A stretch of 58,244 nt of DNA. Source: Alphaproteobacteria bacterium. Lineage in GTDB: Bacteria > Pseudomonadota > Alphaproteobacteria > CASFRQ01 > SAAU01. The translations under genes were made by a program, and so were the position numbers. Location of the stretch: positions 1 to 58,244 of the forward strand of contig SAAU01000001.1 of NCBI GenBank assembly GCA_009929265.1, read 5' to 3'. The notes under the pieces were generated by a model, which ran no database searches, was not told the DNA's origin, and saw nothing but the letters and a program-made list of their open reading frames with translations. Position 1 is the first letter of the stretch; the number at the start of each line of letters is the position of its first letter. This document shows positions 23,916 through 32,700 of this stretch, piece by piece.

Positions 23916-25169
23916 ATGATTGAAATTTCAAAATTATCAAACGGAATGCACGTTATTACAGATACAGTTAAGGAAGTTGAAACCGTTTCTATTGGGATTT
24001 GGTGTAAAGTTGGCGCTAGATATGAACCCCTTAAAATAACGGGGATTTCTCATCTATTGGAACATATGTCTTTTAAGGGGACAACCTCTCGTTCGGCTCG
24101 TCAAATGGCAGAGGAAATTGAAAATGTAGGCGGATATATGAATGCCTACACAGGATTAGAGGCGACAGCCTACTATTTTCGTTTGCTGAAAGAAGATGCA
24201 AAACTCGGGATTGATATTTTAGCCGATATTTTGCAAAATTCCATTATGGACGAAAAAGAGCTTGAAAGAGAAAAGCAAGTCGTTTTGCAAGAAATTGGGC
24301 GGACGTATGATTCTCCTGATGATATTATTTTTGATTATTTTGGATCAATAGCTTATCAAGATCAGCCTTTCGGACGTCCTGTTTTGGGGACAAAAGAATC
24401 TGTTTTATCCATTACGTCTCAAAACCTAAAGGACTATATTTATAACGAATATACGGCAGGGCGTTTAGTCCTGTCTGTTTCGGGAAATATTGAACATGAA
24501 AATGTGATGAAGTTTGCCGAAAATGCTTTTTCAAAATTGAAAGTAGAAGAAAAGACTCTTCCTCAAAAAGCGGTGTATTCGGGAGGTGTCTTTGTGGATA
24601 AAAGGGCTATTGAGCAAGAAAATTTGTTGATTGGCTTTGAAGGGGTGTCTAACCAAGATGAAAGAGCTATGACCCAAAAAGTGCTTTCCCTTATTTTAGG
24701 GGGAGGGATGTCTTCGCGTCTATTCTACGAAATTAGAGAGAAAAGAGGGCTGGTGTATTCAATTTTCTCCTTTGCTGCGACTTATTTAGATACGGGGTAT
24801 TTGGGTATTTATGCAGGCACAGGAAAAGAACAAACAAAAGAGCTTCTTTCTGTTTTGAAAGACGAGATTGTTAAATTTCCTTCAACAATTACTGAGGAGG
24901 AAATTCTAAGGGCGAAAAACCAATTAAAAGCCCAATTCTTAATGAAGCTTGAAAAGACATTCTCTAGATGTGAACGCAATGCAAAAAGCTTTTTGAATTA
25001 TGGTAAGATTCAAACAAATGAAGAAGTCTTAAAAGAAATTGAAGCGGTTTCTTTGATGGATTTGCAAAATCTTTCCTATACACTCTTTTCTTCAAAACCG
25101 ACTCTAGTTGGGGTGGGGCCAAATGAAACTTTACCGAGTTTGGAGGAAATTGCTCCCGCTTTTAAGTAA
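23916..25169 (+). CDS. M16-family zinc metallopeptidase (processing-peptidase-like)
   Basis: The 417-residue protein has the inverted zinc motif H46-L-L-E49-H50 at the start of the first half. The expected acidic ligand lies in the following helix (E-K-E-L-E-R-E-K-Q-V-V-L-Q-E-I). The second half contains L-G-G-G-M-S-S-R-L-F-Y-E-I-R-E-K-R-G-L-V-Y, the family hallmark. It resembles the beta subunit of the mitochondrial processing peptidase and its alphaproteobacterial relatives. No signal peptide is seen, so it is likely cytoplasmic. The start follows GAAAGGAT. Confidence 0.92.
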   Translation: MIEISKLSNGMHVITDTVKEVETVSIGIWCKVGARYEPLKITGISHLLEHMSFKGTTSRSARQMAEEIENVGGYMNAYTGLEATAYYFRLLKEDAKLGIDILADILQNSIMDEKELEREKQVVLQEIGRTYDSPDDIIFDYFGSIAYQDQPFGRPVLGTKESVLSITSQNLKDYIYNEYTAGRLVLSVSGNIEHENVMKFAENAFSKLKVEEKTLPQKAVYSGGVFVDKRAIEQENLLIGFEGVSNQDERAMTQKVLSLILGGGMSSRLFYEIREKRGLVYSIFSFAATYLDTGYLGIYAGTGKEQTKELLSVLKDEIVKFPSTITEEEILRAKNQLKAQFLMKLEKTFSRCERNAKSFLNYGKIQTNEEVLKEIEAVSLMDLQNLSYTLFSSKPTLVGVGPNETLPSLEEIAPAFK

Positions 25170-25191
25170 AAAAGAGAATTTAAAAAAGGAA

Positions 25192-25224
25192 AGAAGAAGG
25201 CTGTTTTTTAGGCCTTCTTTTTTT
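25192..25224 (+). terminator. Terminator of the M16 peptidase gene
   Basis: The stem AAGAAGGC / GCCTTCTT is followed by seven T. The 25225-25322 gap beyond it shows nothing. Confidence 0.8.
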
Positions 25225-25322
25225 AATCTTTTTTCATATTAAAGAAGATAAAAAAAGAGCGTTATTTAATATAAATTACAATTAAAATAGGAATAAAAAG
25301 AACTTTCAAAATTAAAATATGC

Positions 25323-25562
25323 TTAGAAAGAATTTTGGAAAAAAATGGGACATTTTCTTTTACTTAAGAATAAACGAAGCTTTCTATAGGTTCTTAAGCG
25401 GATGGATTTATAAGAATGGTAATTGAATTTTTTTCGAAGCTCGAAATGAATAGAATTAACGTGTTTTCCTTCACATAAAGCAACTGAGGAGACAAGGTCT
25501 TTAATTTCTAAAGACTCTGAATAGTTTATTTTTCGGTTAAAAAACTCTTCCTGATTAATGCT
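25323..25562 (-). CDS. ORF6C-like domain, probable frameshifted 3' part of the 25555-25752 gene
   Basis: This minus-strand frame has no start codon of its own at its useful part, but it reads on from the small membrane protein gene after a slip of one base at the U8 run (25564-25571). About 75 residues follow. They contain V-N-S-I-H-F-E-L-R-K-K-F-N-Y-H-S-Y-K-S-I and L-R-T-Y-R-K-L-R-L-F-L. This resembles the ORF6C domain at the C-terminus of phage antirepressors, where the pattern is I-x-x-x-L-x-x-x-F-G-V-x-S-Y-K-x-I-x-x-x-x-F. An ATG at 25655 opens the same frame, but the encoded stretch there is in the other gene's membrane segment and has no domain match. It is better seen as one gene broken or frameshifted. 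Confidence 0.45.
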   Translation of the reverse strand, partial: SINQEEFFNRKINYSESLEIKDLVSSVALCEGKHVNSIHFELRKKFNYHSYKSIRLRTYRKLRLFLSKRKCPIFFQNSF

Positions 25563-25752
25563 TAAAAAAAAGGCAAAGGAAAATAAATGCCAAGATGAAA
25601 AGAATTCCGGAAGAACCGATAAGGATGATATTCCCATGTCCTTTAACGTTGACAAGGGGGCGAATGTCTTTTTCCGCTGTCCTTGGAGGGGAAAGAGGCT
25701 CTGCTTTTGATAAAATATCTAAAATTTCACTACGGGGGGGCATCTTAGTCAC
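25555..25752 (-). CDS. Short membrane protein, likely N-terminal part of a frameshift product
   Basis: The 65-codon frame starts 5 bases after the XRE gene stop and is probably cotranscribed with it. The product has a polar 40-residue head (M-P-P-R-S-E-I-L-D-I-L-S-K-A-E) and then a 22-residue membrane segment (I-I-L-I-G-S-S-G-I-L-F-I-L-A-F-I-F-L-C-L-F-F), with K-H as its last residues. It stops inside the U8 run area. A -1 slip at U-UUU-UUU-A would add the ORF6C-like domain and give about 140 residues with the membrane segment in the middle. Confidence 0.5.
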   Translation of the reverse strand: MTKMPPRSEILDILSKAEPLSPPRTAEKDIRPLVNVKGHGNIILIGSSGILFILAFIFLCLFFKH

Positions 25753-25757
25753 ATCCC

Positions 25758-26210
25758 TTAAGCTGTTTTCGTTTTAATGTAGAAGTTTGAAAACTCAATA
25801 ATTTTTGAGGATTTTTCCCTAAGTGGAAGGGCCGATGTTTCCTCGCATAAAAGCAAAATCAATCGAGCTTTTTCTTTCGGCTTTAGGGAAAGATTATTCT
25901 TGAGAAGCCAATCTTCAAGCGTTTCTATGACTAATAAGATTGTTTCCTCATTAAAGCCTTTTGGGGCCTCTCTTTTTTGCCATTCTAAAGGAAGAAGCTC
26001 GCTGGGTTTGCAGTCCAAAACTTGGGCAATTTCAACGATGCGATGAAGATAAACGTTTACACTTCCTTGAATGATTTTAGATAACCCTCCTTGATCTATA
26101 GATATTTTTTCACCTAAGGCCGAAATAGAAAGGTTTCCTTTTAGTTTTTTTATTTGGTTATATTTGCCCCAAAATTTATTTATTTTATTTGTTGCAAGCA
26201 TTTTTGACAT
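25758..26210 (-). CDS. XRE-family helix-turn-helix regulator
   Basis: The 150-residue protein carries an XRE-type DNA-binding domain at about 22-75: L-S-I-S-A-L-G-E-K-I-S-I-D-Q-G-G-L-S-K-I-I-Q-G, then I-V-E-I-A-Q-V-L-D-C-K-P-S-E-L-L. A helical C-terminal part of unknown role follows. The start follows GGGAG. It is divergent from the gene at 26410 across a 200-base region with a long-spaced inverted repeat, and precedes the membrane/ORF6C gene by 5 bases. It probably regulates itself and the divergent gene. Confidence 0.75.
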   Translation of the reverse strand: MSKMLATNKINKFWGKYNQIKKLKGNLSISALGEKISIDQGGLSKIIQGSVNVYLHRIVEIAQVLDCKPSELLPLEWQKREAPKGFNEETILLVIETLEDWLLKNNLSLKPKEKARLILLLCEETSALPLREKSSKIIEFSNFYIKTKTA

Positions 26211-26287
26211 GTAAGTCTCCCTTTGATTTTCAATGTATTAAAACATTTTATTTGAATTATAAGCCTTATTTTGTTTTTACAAAACAC

Positions 26288-26329
26288 CCTATCAGGCATA
26301 TTTTAAAGTTGATAATTATTCTTGATAGG
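26288..26329. promoter_or_regulatory. Spaced inverted repeat, putative operator of the XRE divergon
   Basis: CCTATCA (26288-26294) and TGATAGG (26323-26329) are perfect inverted copies, 28 bases apart centre-to-centre gap. A promoter toward the plus-strand gene, TTGATA (26309-26314) with TATTTT (26332-26337) at 17 bases, overlaps the second arm. A regulator bound to both arms would block it. Confidence 0.45.
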
Positions 26330-26409
26330 AATATTTTCTAAAAAAGAGCAAATACTTTTTTCTTATGTGCCCTTAAAATTGAAACAATAAAATAAAAAAA
26401 GGATTGAAA

Positions 26410-27114
26410 ATGCAACAATTAAACCCTTCTCAAAAAACCTCTTTTTCAAATAATATCCCTAAAAGAATATTTATTAAAAAAAGAAAGATTGAAATCAAAA
26501 ACATTTCTTTAATACAAAAGCCTCTTTCAAAACAGAACAAAATAAATGTAAAAGAACAAAAGAAAAAAGTTTCTTCAAAACAAAAAAGGGCAGGGGATCC
26601 AAAAGAATCCTTTGGGTTGACCTTAGAAGAATATAAATTCAAGGCTCAACACGATGTTTTTATTGTAGAGCGTGACCTAAAAGGGTTAAATCCTCATTTG
26701 CGCTCTAGAACCATTCGAAGTATCAATGAGGCCGTTAAAAAAGCTAATTTAGAGGCCGAATTAGAACGTTTTTTGCGCGCCTATACAGATTGGCAAAGAG
26801 AATTTCCATCAGGGCTTTCCTCTCATTTAAGAAATTTAGCAACCGCAAGAGTTTCTTCATCAAGAAAACCCGAGAATCAAGAACAAGATTTTATTTCAAA
26901 TAAAATAGAGAAAAATCAAAGGATTTTAAGAGCTTGGCGGAAGGACTGTCAAGAAAAAGGATTAGATATTGAAAATTTTATTTGGCTTGTTTCAAGTCCT
27001 GTGACGGCCTCTGATTTAGTCAAAAGGCAAGGTAAAACACGTCTGTTTATCTTCCAAAACTTAATTGCTTGTTTAGAGGTTTTTGGAAGGATTATCCGGT
27101 ATAGACAATATTAA
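26410..27114 (+). CDS. Basic protein with possible C-terminal helix-turn-helix, unknown
   Basis: The 234-residue protein begins with about 65 very basic residues (K/R-rich, low complexity), then a charged helical middle, and a C-terminal segment at about 190-225. That segment (P-V-T-A-S-D-L-V-K-R-Q-G-K-T-R-L-F-I-F-Q-N-L) has the spacing of a helix-turn-helix. This suggests a DNA- or RNA-binding protein, but no family is recognised. The ATG at 26410 follows AAAGGA; a TTG six bases earlier is less likely. It is divergent from the XRE regulator gene and alone on its transcript. Confidence 0.55.
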   Translation: MQQLNPSQKTSFSNNIPKRIFIKKRKIEIKNISLIQKPLSKQNKINVKEQKKKVSSKQKRAGDPKESFGLTLEEYKFKAQHDVFIVERDLKGLNPHLRSRTIRSINEAVKKANLEAELERFLRAYTDWQREFPSGLSSHLRNLATARVSSSRKPENQEQDFISNKIEKNQRILRAWRKDCQEKGLDIENFIWLVSSPVTASDLVKRQGKTRLFIFQNLIACLEVFGRIIRYRQY

Positions 27115-27220
27115 AAAAGAAAAGCTTTCCCTTTTAGGCAAAGAACCTTTTTATTGCTTTTTTGTTTTGTTTTGTTAAAATAGGTAATCAAAAAATAAGA
27201 AAATAAAGTAGGAAATTAAA

Positions 27221-28300
27221 ATGACGGAAATGGATACTTTTTTACAAGCAACAAAAAAAAGTGATTTAATTAAAGAGGAAATTGAAAAAAATCCAAAGGA
27301 ATTTCGTGTCTTGACAGGGGATAGACCAACAGGTTCTTTGCATATTGGACATTATTTTGGCTCTTTGCAAAATCGGGTTAAGCTGATGGAAAAAGGCGTT
27401 CCTCTCTTTATTTTAATTGCAGATTATCAGGTGCTAACAGATCACGATGCCTTTGATAAAATTGCCGAAAATACAAGAGAGCTTGTTTTGGATTATTTAT
27501 CTGTTGGATTAGATCCTTTTCATGAAGAGGTTTGTATTTTCCCGCACAGTCAAATTCCAGAGCTTAATCAACTGCTTGTTCCTTTTTTAACCTTGGTTTC
27601 CCAAGCGGAATTGGAAAGAAATCCAACTGTTAAAGAGGAAATTAAGGCCTCAAACCTATCAAATGTGAATGCAGGAATGTTGGTTTATCCTGTGCATCAG
27701 GCGTGCGATATTTTGGCCCTCCAAGGCAACGTTGTGCCTGTTGGAAAAGATCAGTTGCCTCATTTAGAGCTGACTAGAACGATTGCAAAGCGGTTTAATC
27801 GTAAGTTTAAAACAGATAAACCTGTTTTTGTTTCGCCATCTGCTCTTTTGGCTGAGGTTCCAACTATTTTAGGCCTGGATGGGGTTCAGAAAATGAGCAA
27901 AAGCAGAAACAACGCCATTATGCTTAGAATGACAAAAGATGAGATTGCAGGTGTTGTGAAAAAGGCCCAAACAGATAGTGAACGACTCATTACTTATGAG
28001 CCAGAAAGACGCCCACATGTTGCCAATCTCTTAAGTTTAATTTCTTTAATGGAAGGCAAGACTTCACCAGATAAAATCGCCTCTGAAATTGGGGAGGGGG
28101 GCGCCAAAGTTCTTAAGGAAAGATTAGTTGAATCTACGGATGCGTTTTTAACTCCTTTCCGAGAAAAAAGGTCTTTTTACGAGAAAGACAACGATTTAAT
28201 TCGTCAAATCTTAAAGCAAGGAAGCGATCAGGCTCGAGCAATTGCTTCAGATACTTTGGATAAAACGAGAAAAGCGATGAATATGTCTCTTTCTTTCTAA
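27221..28300 (+). CDS. trpS: Tryptophan--tRNA ligase
   Basis: The 359-residue enzyme charges tRNA-Trp. It has G-D-R-P-T-G-S-L-H-I-G-H (HIGH at 41-44) and K-M-S-K-S at 224-228. The GDRPTG start places it with the TrpS subfamily sometimes called type II or Deinococcus-like, rather than the E. coli-type G-x-Q-P-S-G. The gene stands alone with AGGAA ahead of the start and a strong terminator behind. I see no T-box or leader peptide with Trp codons in front of it. Confidence 0.95.
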   Translation: MTEMDTFLQATKKSDLIKEEIEKNPKEFRVLTGDRPTGSLHIGHYFGSLQNRVKLMEKGVPLFILIADYQVLTDHDAFDKIAENTRELVLDYLSVGLDPFHEEVCIFPHSQIPELNQLLVPFLTLVSQAELERNPTVKEEIKASNLSNVNAGMLVYPVHQACDILALQGNVVPVGKDQLPHLELTRTIAKRFNRKFKTDKPVFVSPSALLAEVPTILGLDGVQKMSKSRNNAIMLRMTKDEIAGVVKKAQTDSERLITYEPERRPHVANLLSLISLMEGKTSPDKIASEIGEGGAKVLKERLVESTDAFLTPFREKRSFYEKDNDLIRQILKQGSDQARAIASDTLDKTRKAMNMSLSF

Positions 28301-28320
28301 CAAAAAATCCTATAAAAAAA

Positions 28321-28354
28321 GAAAGCACCTAAATTATTTTTAGGTGCTTTTTTA
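28321..28354. terminator. Terminator of trpS (bidirectional)
   Basis: The stem AAAGCACCTAAA / TTTAGGTGCTTT has T-rich flanks on both strands, so it can also end the leucine-rich-repeat gene. Confidence 0.9.
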
Positions 28355-28368
28355 AAAAGGAACTTTTA

Positions 28369-29352
28369 TTATTTTTCAGAACAAAAAGCTTGCCTTTTTC
28401 TATCAAAAAGAATCTTTTGATGCATAGTATTTAAGTTTGTTTTATAAAGTTCAAAATTTTCAAAGAAATCTTGAATTCTATCAGATCCAAAGCCATAATC
28501 TTTTTTCAAAATAGAAAATAATGCACTAGAAGCGGTTTCCAAAAAATTCTTTTCATCTGAAGAGATATTCTCTTCCGTTAACACTTTATCAATTAAAGAA
28601 TAAAGTTCTTTTTTGTTATGAGCAGCAGCCGTTTCAGGGCCTTTTCCAAAAGCATCAGAGCTGACAACCTCAATAATGTTTTTATTTTGAGAGATGGCAT
28701 GGCTTAAGCTTTCGAATCGGCTGGCTTCTGTTTCTGCTTTTATTGTTGTTAAAGAAGGAGCTTTTTCAATTCCTTGTGCAACAATTTCTAATTCTTCATC
28801 CGTGAAGTCGGTCCTGTCGATTTCAAGATTTTTCAATCCTTTTGCATAAGGAAGCGAATTTTTAAGGGCTTCTGCAGAATTTTGAGCCAAGTAATTCCGG
28901 GAAAGAATAAGGCTTTCCAATTTTTCATTGGATAAAGCTCCTTTAATAATTTCGGAAACTTCTTCATCCCCCATATCACAATGAGCGACATCTAATACTT
29001 TAAGGTTTTTCAATTTTGGAAGAACCTTCGCTAAAGGTGAAAAATCAATCATATTTTCTTCGTTGTGACAAAGAATTAAAGAAGTTATGTCTGGTCTTTG
29101 TTTTAGCATATCGCAAAAAAGGACCAATTCTTCTTGTTTAATGTCAAAATAAGAAATATCAATCGCTTTAATAGACGTGTTCTTTTTTAAGTCTTCCATC
29201 AACATAACGAAATTTCTATATTCTTCACGGCAACGGTATGTTGCTCTTTTTTCCGAACTTAAGCAGGTATCAAAAAAGCTTATTTTCGAAATTTTGTTTT
29301 CTTGAATCAAAGTTCTTATTTCTTTGACTTCATTTTTGTTTAATTTAATCAT
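28369..29352 (-). CDS. Leucine-rich-repeat protein (RI/RanGAP type)
   Basis: The 327-residue protein has about five to six leucine-rich repeats of the long, ribonuclease-inhibitor type at residues 55-235, for example L-K-N-L-K-V-L-D-V-A-H-C-D-M-G, L-E-S-L-I-L-S-R-N-Y-L-A and L-K-N-L-E-I-D-R-T-D-F-T. A helical C-terminal 90 residues follow. No signal peptide is visible. RI-type repeats are mostly known from eukaryotes and from bacteria that live in hosts, so a host-interaction role is possible but not shown. The start has GGAG 10 bases upstream. Confidence 0.65.
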   Translation of the reverse strand: MIKLNKNEVKEIRTLIQENKISKISFFDTCLSSEKRATYRCREEYRNFVMLMEDLKKNTSIKAIDISYFDIKQEELVLFCDMLKQRPDITSLILCHNEENMIDFSPLAKVLPKLKNLKVLDVAHCDMGDEEVSEIIKGALSNEKLESLILSRNYLAQNSAEALKNSLPYAKGLKNLEIDRTDFTDEELEIVAQGIEKAPSLTTIKAETEASRFESLSHAISQNKNIIEVVSSDAFGKGPETAAAHNKKELYSLIDKVLTEENISSDEKNFLETASSALFSILKKDYGFGSDRIQDFFENFELYKTNLNTMHQKILFDRKRQAFCSEK

Positions 29353-29700
29353 TCAATATTCTCCATAATAAATACATAAGTACCCCATAATATATACCGA
29401 TTAGAGAAAAAGTAAAGTAAAAAGTGACAAAAAAATTCAAGGGAAAAATAAACAAAAAATATTTTTATAAAATTAATTTAAATTTGAAGGGAAAAGAAAA
29501 TAAAAAGATATAATTTTCAATTAAAGTTGAAAAAGATATTAGAATATCCAGAAAAAAGTAGACTTTTTGTTTAAAAAGAAGTAAAAAGAAAGGCATCAAA
29601 TAGGGGCTGGTTCAAAAAGCTTGTTTTCCTTTTAATTTTTAGGATATTAGGGTTTTTTAGAGTCGTTTTTTTTGATTATTACTTTAAGGAGAAAATAAAT
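29353..29700. other. 348-bp AT-rich intergenic region upstream of nifJ
   Basis: No gene is seen. It contains short A/T tracts, a possible weak promoter TTGTTT (29621-29626) with ATATTA (29644-29649) at 17 bases toward nifJ, and the nifJ ribosome site (AAGGAG). The LRR gene also starts from here on the other strand. The length is unusual for this compact genome, and regulatory sites for nifJ could lie here. Confidence 0.45.
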
Positions 29701-32700
29701 ATGTCAGATAAAAATGAAATGAAGATGATGGATGGAAACGAAGCTGCTGCTCGGGTGGCTCACCGTTTGAACGAAGTTTCCATTATTTATCCGATTACTC
29801 CCTCTTCCCCAATGGGGGAATGGGCTGATGCTTGGTCAGCTGAGGGAATTACGAATATTTGGGGAAAGACTCCAAATGTTTTAGAAATGCAATCTGAAGC
29901 AGGGGCCATCGGGGCGGTCCATGGTTCTTTGCAGGCTGGGTCTTTGACTTCAACCTTTACAGCCAGTCAAGGGTTGCTTTTAATGATTCCAAATATGTAT
30001 AAAATTGCAGGGGAATTACTTCCTTTTGTTATGCATGTTGCAGCAAGAACAGTTGCAACGCATGCTTTATCGATTTTTGGAGATCATTCCGATGTGATGG
30101 CTTGCCGTCAAACGGGTTTTGGAATGCTTGCTTCTAACTCTGTTCAAGAAGCCCAAGATATGGCAGCAATTGCCCAAATTTCGACCTTGACATCAAGAGT
30201 TCCTTTCCTTCATTTCTTTGATGGATTTAGAACAAGTCATGAAATCAATAAAATTGAACTTATCTCTGATAATCAATTAAAAGAGTTAATGGAAGGCGTG
30301 CCTTCTGATATACTTTCCGAAAATGCAATGACACCAGATAGACCTGTCGTTCGCGGAACTGCCCAAAATCCAGATGTTTTCTTCCAAATTCGTGAAGCTT
30401 CTAACCCTTATTACGAAAGCTGTCCTTCAAAAGTTGAAGAGGCTATGCGTAAATTTGAAAAAGTTGTCGGGCGTTCTTATCATTTAATCGATTATGTTGG
30501 GGCTGAAGATGCCGAAAACGTTATCGTTATGATGGGCTCTGGGGCTGAAACGGCTGAAAAAACAGCAAAATACCTCAATGAAACTGGGGGCAAAACAGGG
30601 GTGATGAAAGTTCATCTTTATCGTCCTTTCCCTGTGGATGCCTTTATTAAAGCGCTTCCTAAAACAGTTAAAACAGTTTGTGTTTTAGATAGAACAAAAG
30701 AATCTGGATCCATTGGGGAACCTCTTTATTTAGACACTGTGGCCGCTTTAGCTGAAGGTGTTGTTCGTAAAGAAATCGCATCAATGCCAAGCGTATTAGG
30801 GGGCCGTTATGGTCTTTCTTCTAAAGAATTTACTCCTGCTATGGCAAAAGGCGTTTTTGAAAACACAACAAAAAATCACTTCACAATTGGTATCAATGAT
30901 GATTTAACAAATCATTCCTTACCCTATGATAAGACATTTGATATTAAAGAAGACGGCGTCACACAATGCTTATTCTTTGGTCTTGGGGCTGATGGAACGG
31001 TTGGGGCAAACAAAAACTCTATTAAGATTATTGCTTCCGAAGGGGATTTCTACGGACAAGCTTACTTTGTGTATGATTCCAAGAAATCAGGCGCTATGAC
31101 AACGTCTCATTTGAGATTTAGTAAAAAGCCTATCAATGCTCCTTATTTGGTTCAAAAAGCAAGTTTTATCGCTTGTCACCACACGCCATTTTTGTCAAAG
31201 ATAGATATGCTTTCTGCGGCAACGGATGGGGCTGTTTTCTTAATTAACTCTCATGAACCACAAGATAAGGTATGGGATAGCCTTCCTTATGAAGTGCAAG
31301 AGCAAATTATTGAAAAGCATATGAAATTCTATGCAATTGATGCTGTTGAAGTAGCCAGAAAAACAGGAATGGGTCGCAGAATTAACACCATTATGCAAAC
31401 ATGTTTCTTTGCTATTTCCGGCGTTCTTCCAAAAGAAGAAGCAATTGAAAAAATTAAGAAATCTATTAAGAAAACCTATGCTCGTAAAGGGGATGCAATC
31501 GTTCAAAGCAATATCGCAGCTGTTGAGGCCGCTTTAGATCATCTTTATGAAGTAAAGGTATCAGAAAAGCCGACATCAACACATCATATGTTGCCAGGTG
31601 TTCCAAGCTATGCGCCAAAAATTGTTCAAGATGTGACCGGAAAAATCATTGAAGGCAAAGGGGAAGATCTTCCTGTAAGCGCCTTTGATTGGACGGCTGA
31701 CGGAACATGGCCAACTGCGACAACACAATATGAAAAACGTTGTATTGCAACAGAAGTTCCTGCATGGAATTCAGATCTTTGTATTCAATGTGGAAAATGT
31801 GCAATGGTTTGTCCGCATGCTGCTATTCGTTTGAAAGTGGCAGATAAGGAAGACTTAAAAGATGCTCCTGATTCTTTCAAAACAACGCCTTATAAAGGAA
31901 AAGATTTTGAAGGAAAAGAATTTGTTGTTCAAATTTCTTCACAAGATTGCACAGGATGTTCTTTATGTTCTCAAGTTTGCCCAGGTAAATCAAGAACAGA
32001 GCTAGATAAAAAGGCTTTAACAATGACGCCTGTTGAAGTGAACTTTGATAAAAACGTTGAAAATTGGAAATTCTTTAAGAAGCTTCCAGATGTTGACAGA
32101 ACAAAAGTTGACACGAAGTTAGTGAAGAATGCTCAGTTGCTTCGTCCATTATTCGAATTTTCTGGGGCTTGTGCTGGATGTGGGGAAACGCCTTACGTTA
32201 AGTTGATGACTCAGCTTTTTGGAGACAGATTGGTTGTTGCAAATGCAACAGGATGTTCTTCCATTTATGGCGGAAACCTTCCAACAACTCCTTATGCAAA
32301 AGACGAAAACGGAAGAGGGCCTACATGGGCAAACTCTTTATTCGAAGACAATGCCGAATTTGGATTAGGGATGCGTTATTCTATTGATTCTAAGAAAGAA
32401 TTTGCAGCACAATTATTGCAAGAGCTTTCCTCAGAAGTGGGGGATGAATTAACATCTGCCATTTTTGCAGCAGATCAATCAACAGAAGCAGGTATCGCAG
32501 AGCAACGTGAAAGAGTTGAAGCTTTGAAGACAAAATTGGCCTCTATAAACTCCCCTAAAGCCAAAAAATTAACGCTTTTAGCTGATTACTTAGTTGAAAA
32601 AAGTGTTTGGATTTTAGGCGGTGACGGATGGGCTTATGATATCGGATACGGTGGATTAGATCACGTTCTTTATTCTGGACGCAATGTCAACATCCTCGTG

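Noticed and set aside
25596-25655. ATG at 25655 as an independent start of the ORF6C-like frame
   Set aside because: The sequence from that ATG overlaps the membrane segment of the other frame and does not look like coding; the frameshift reading explains more.
27115-27220. T-box or Trp leader peptide before trpS
   Set aside because: No conserved T-box element or Trp-codon-rich short frame is visible.
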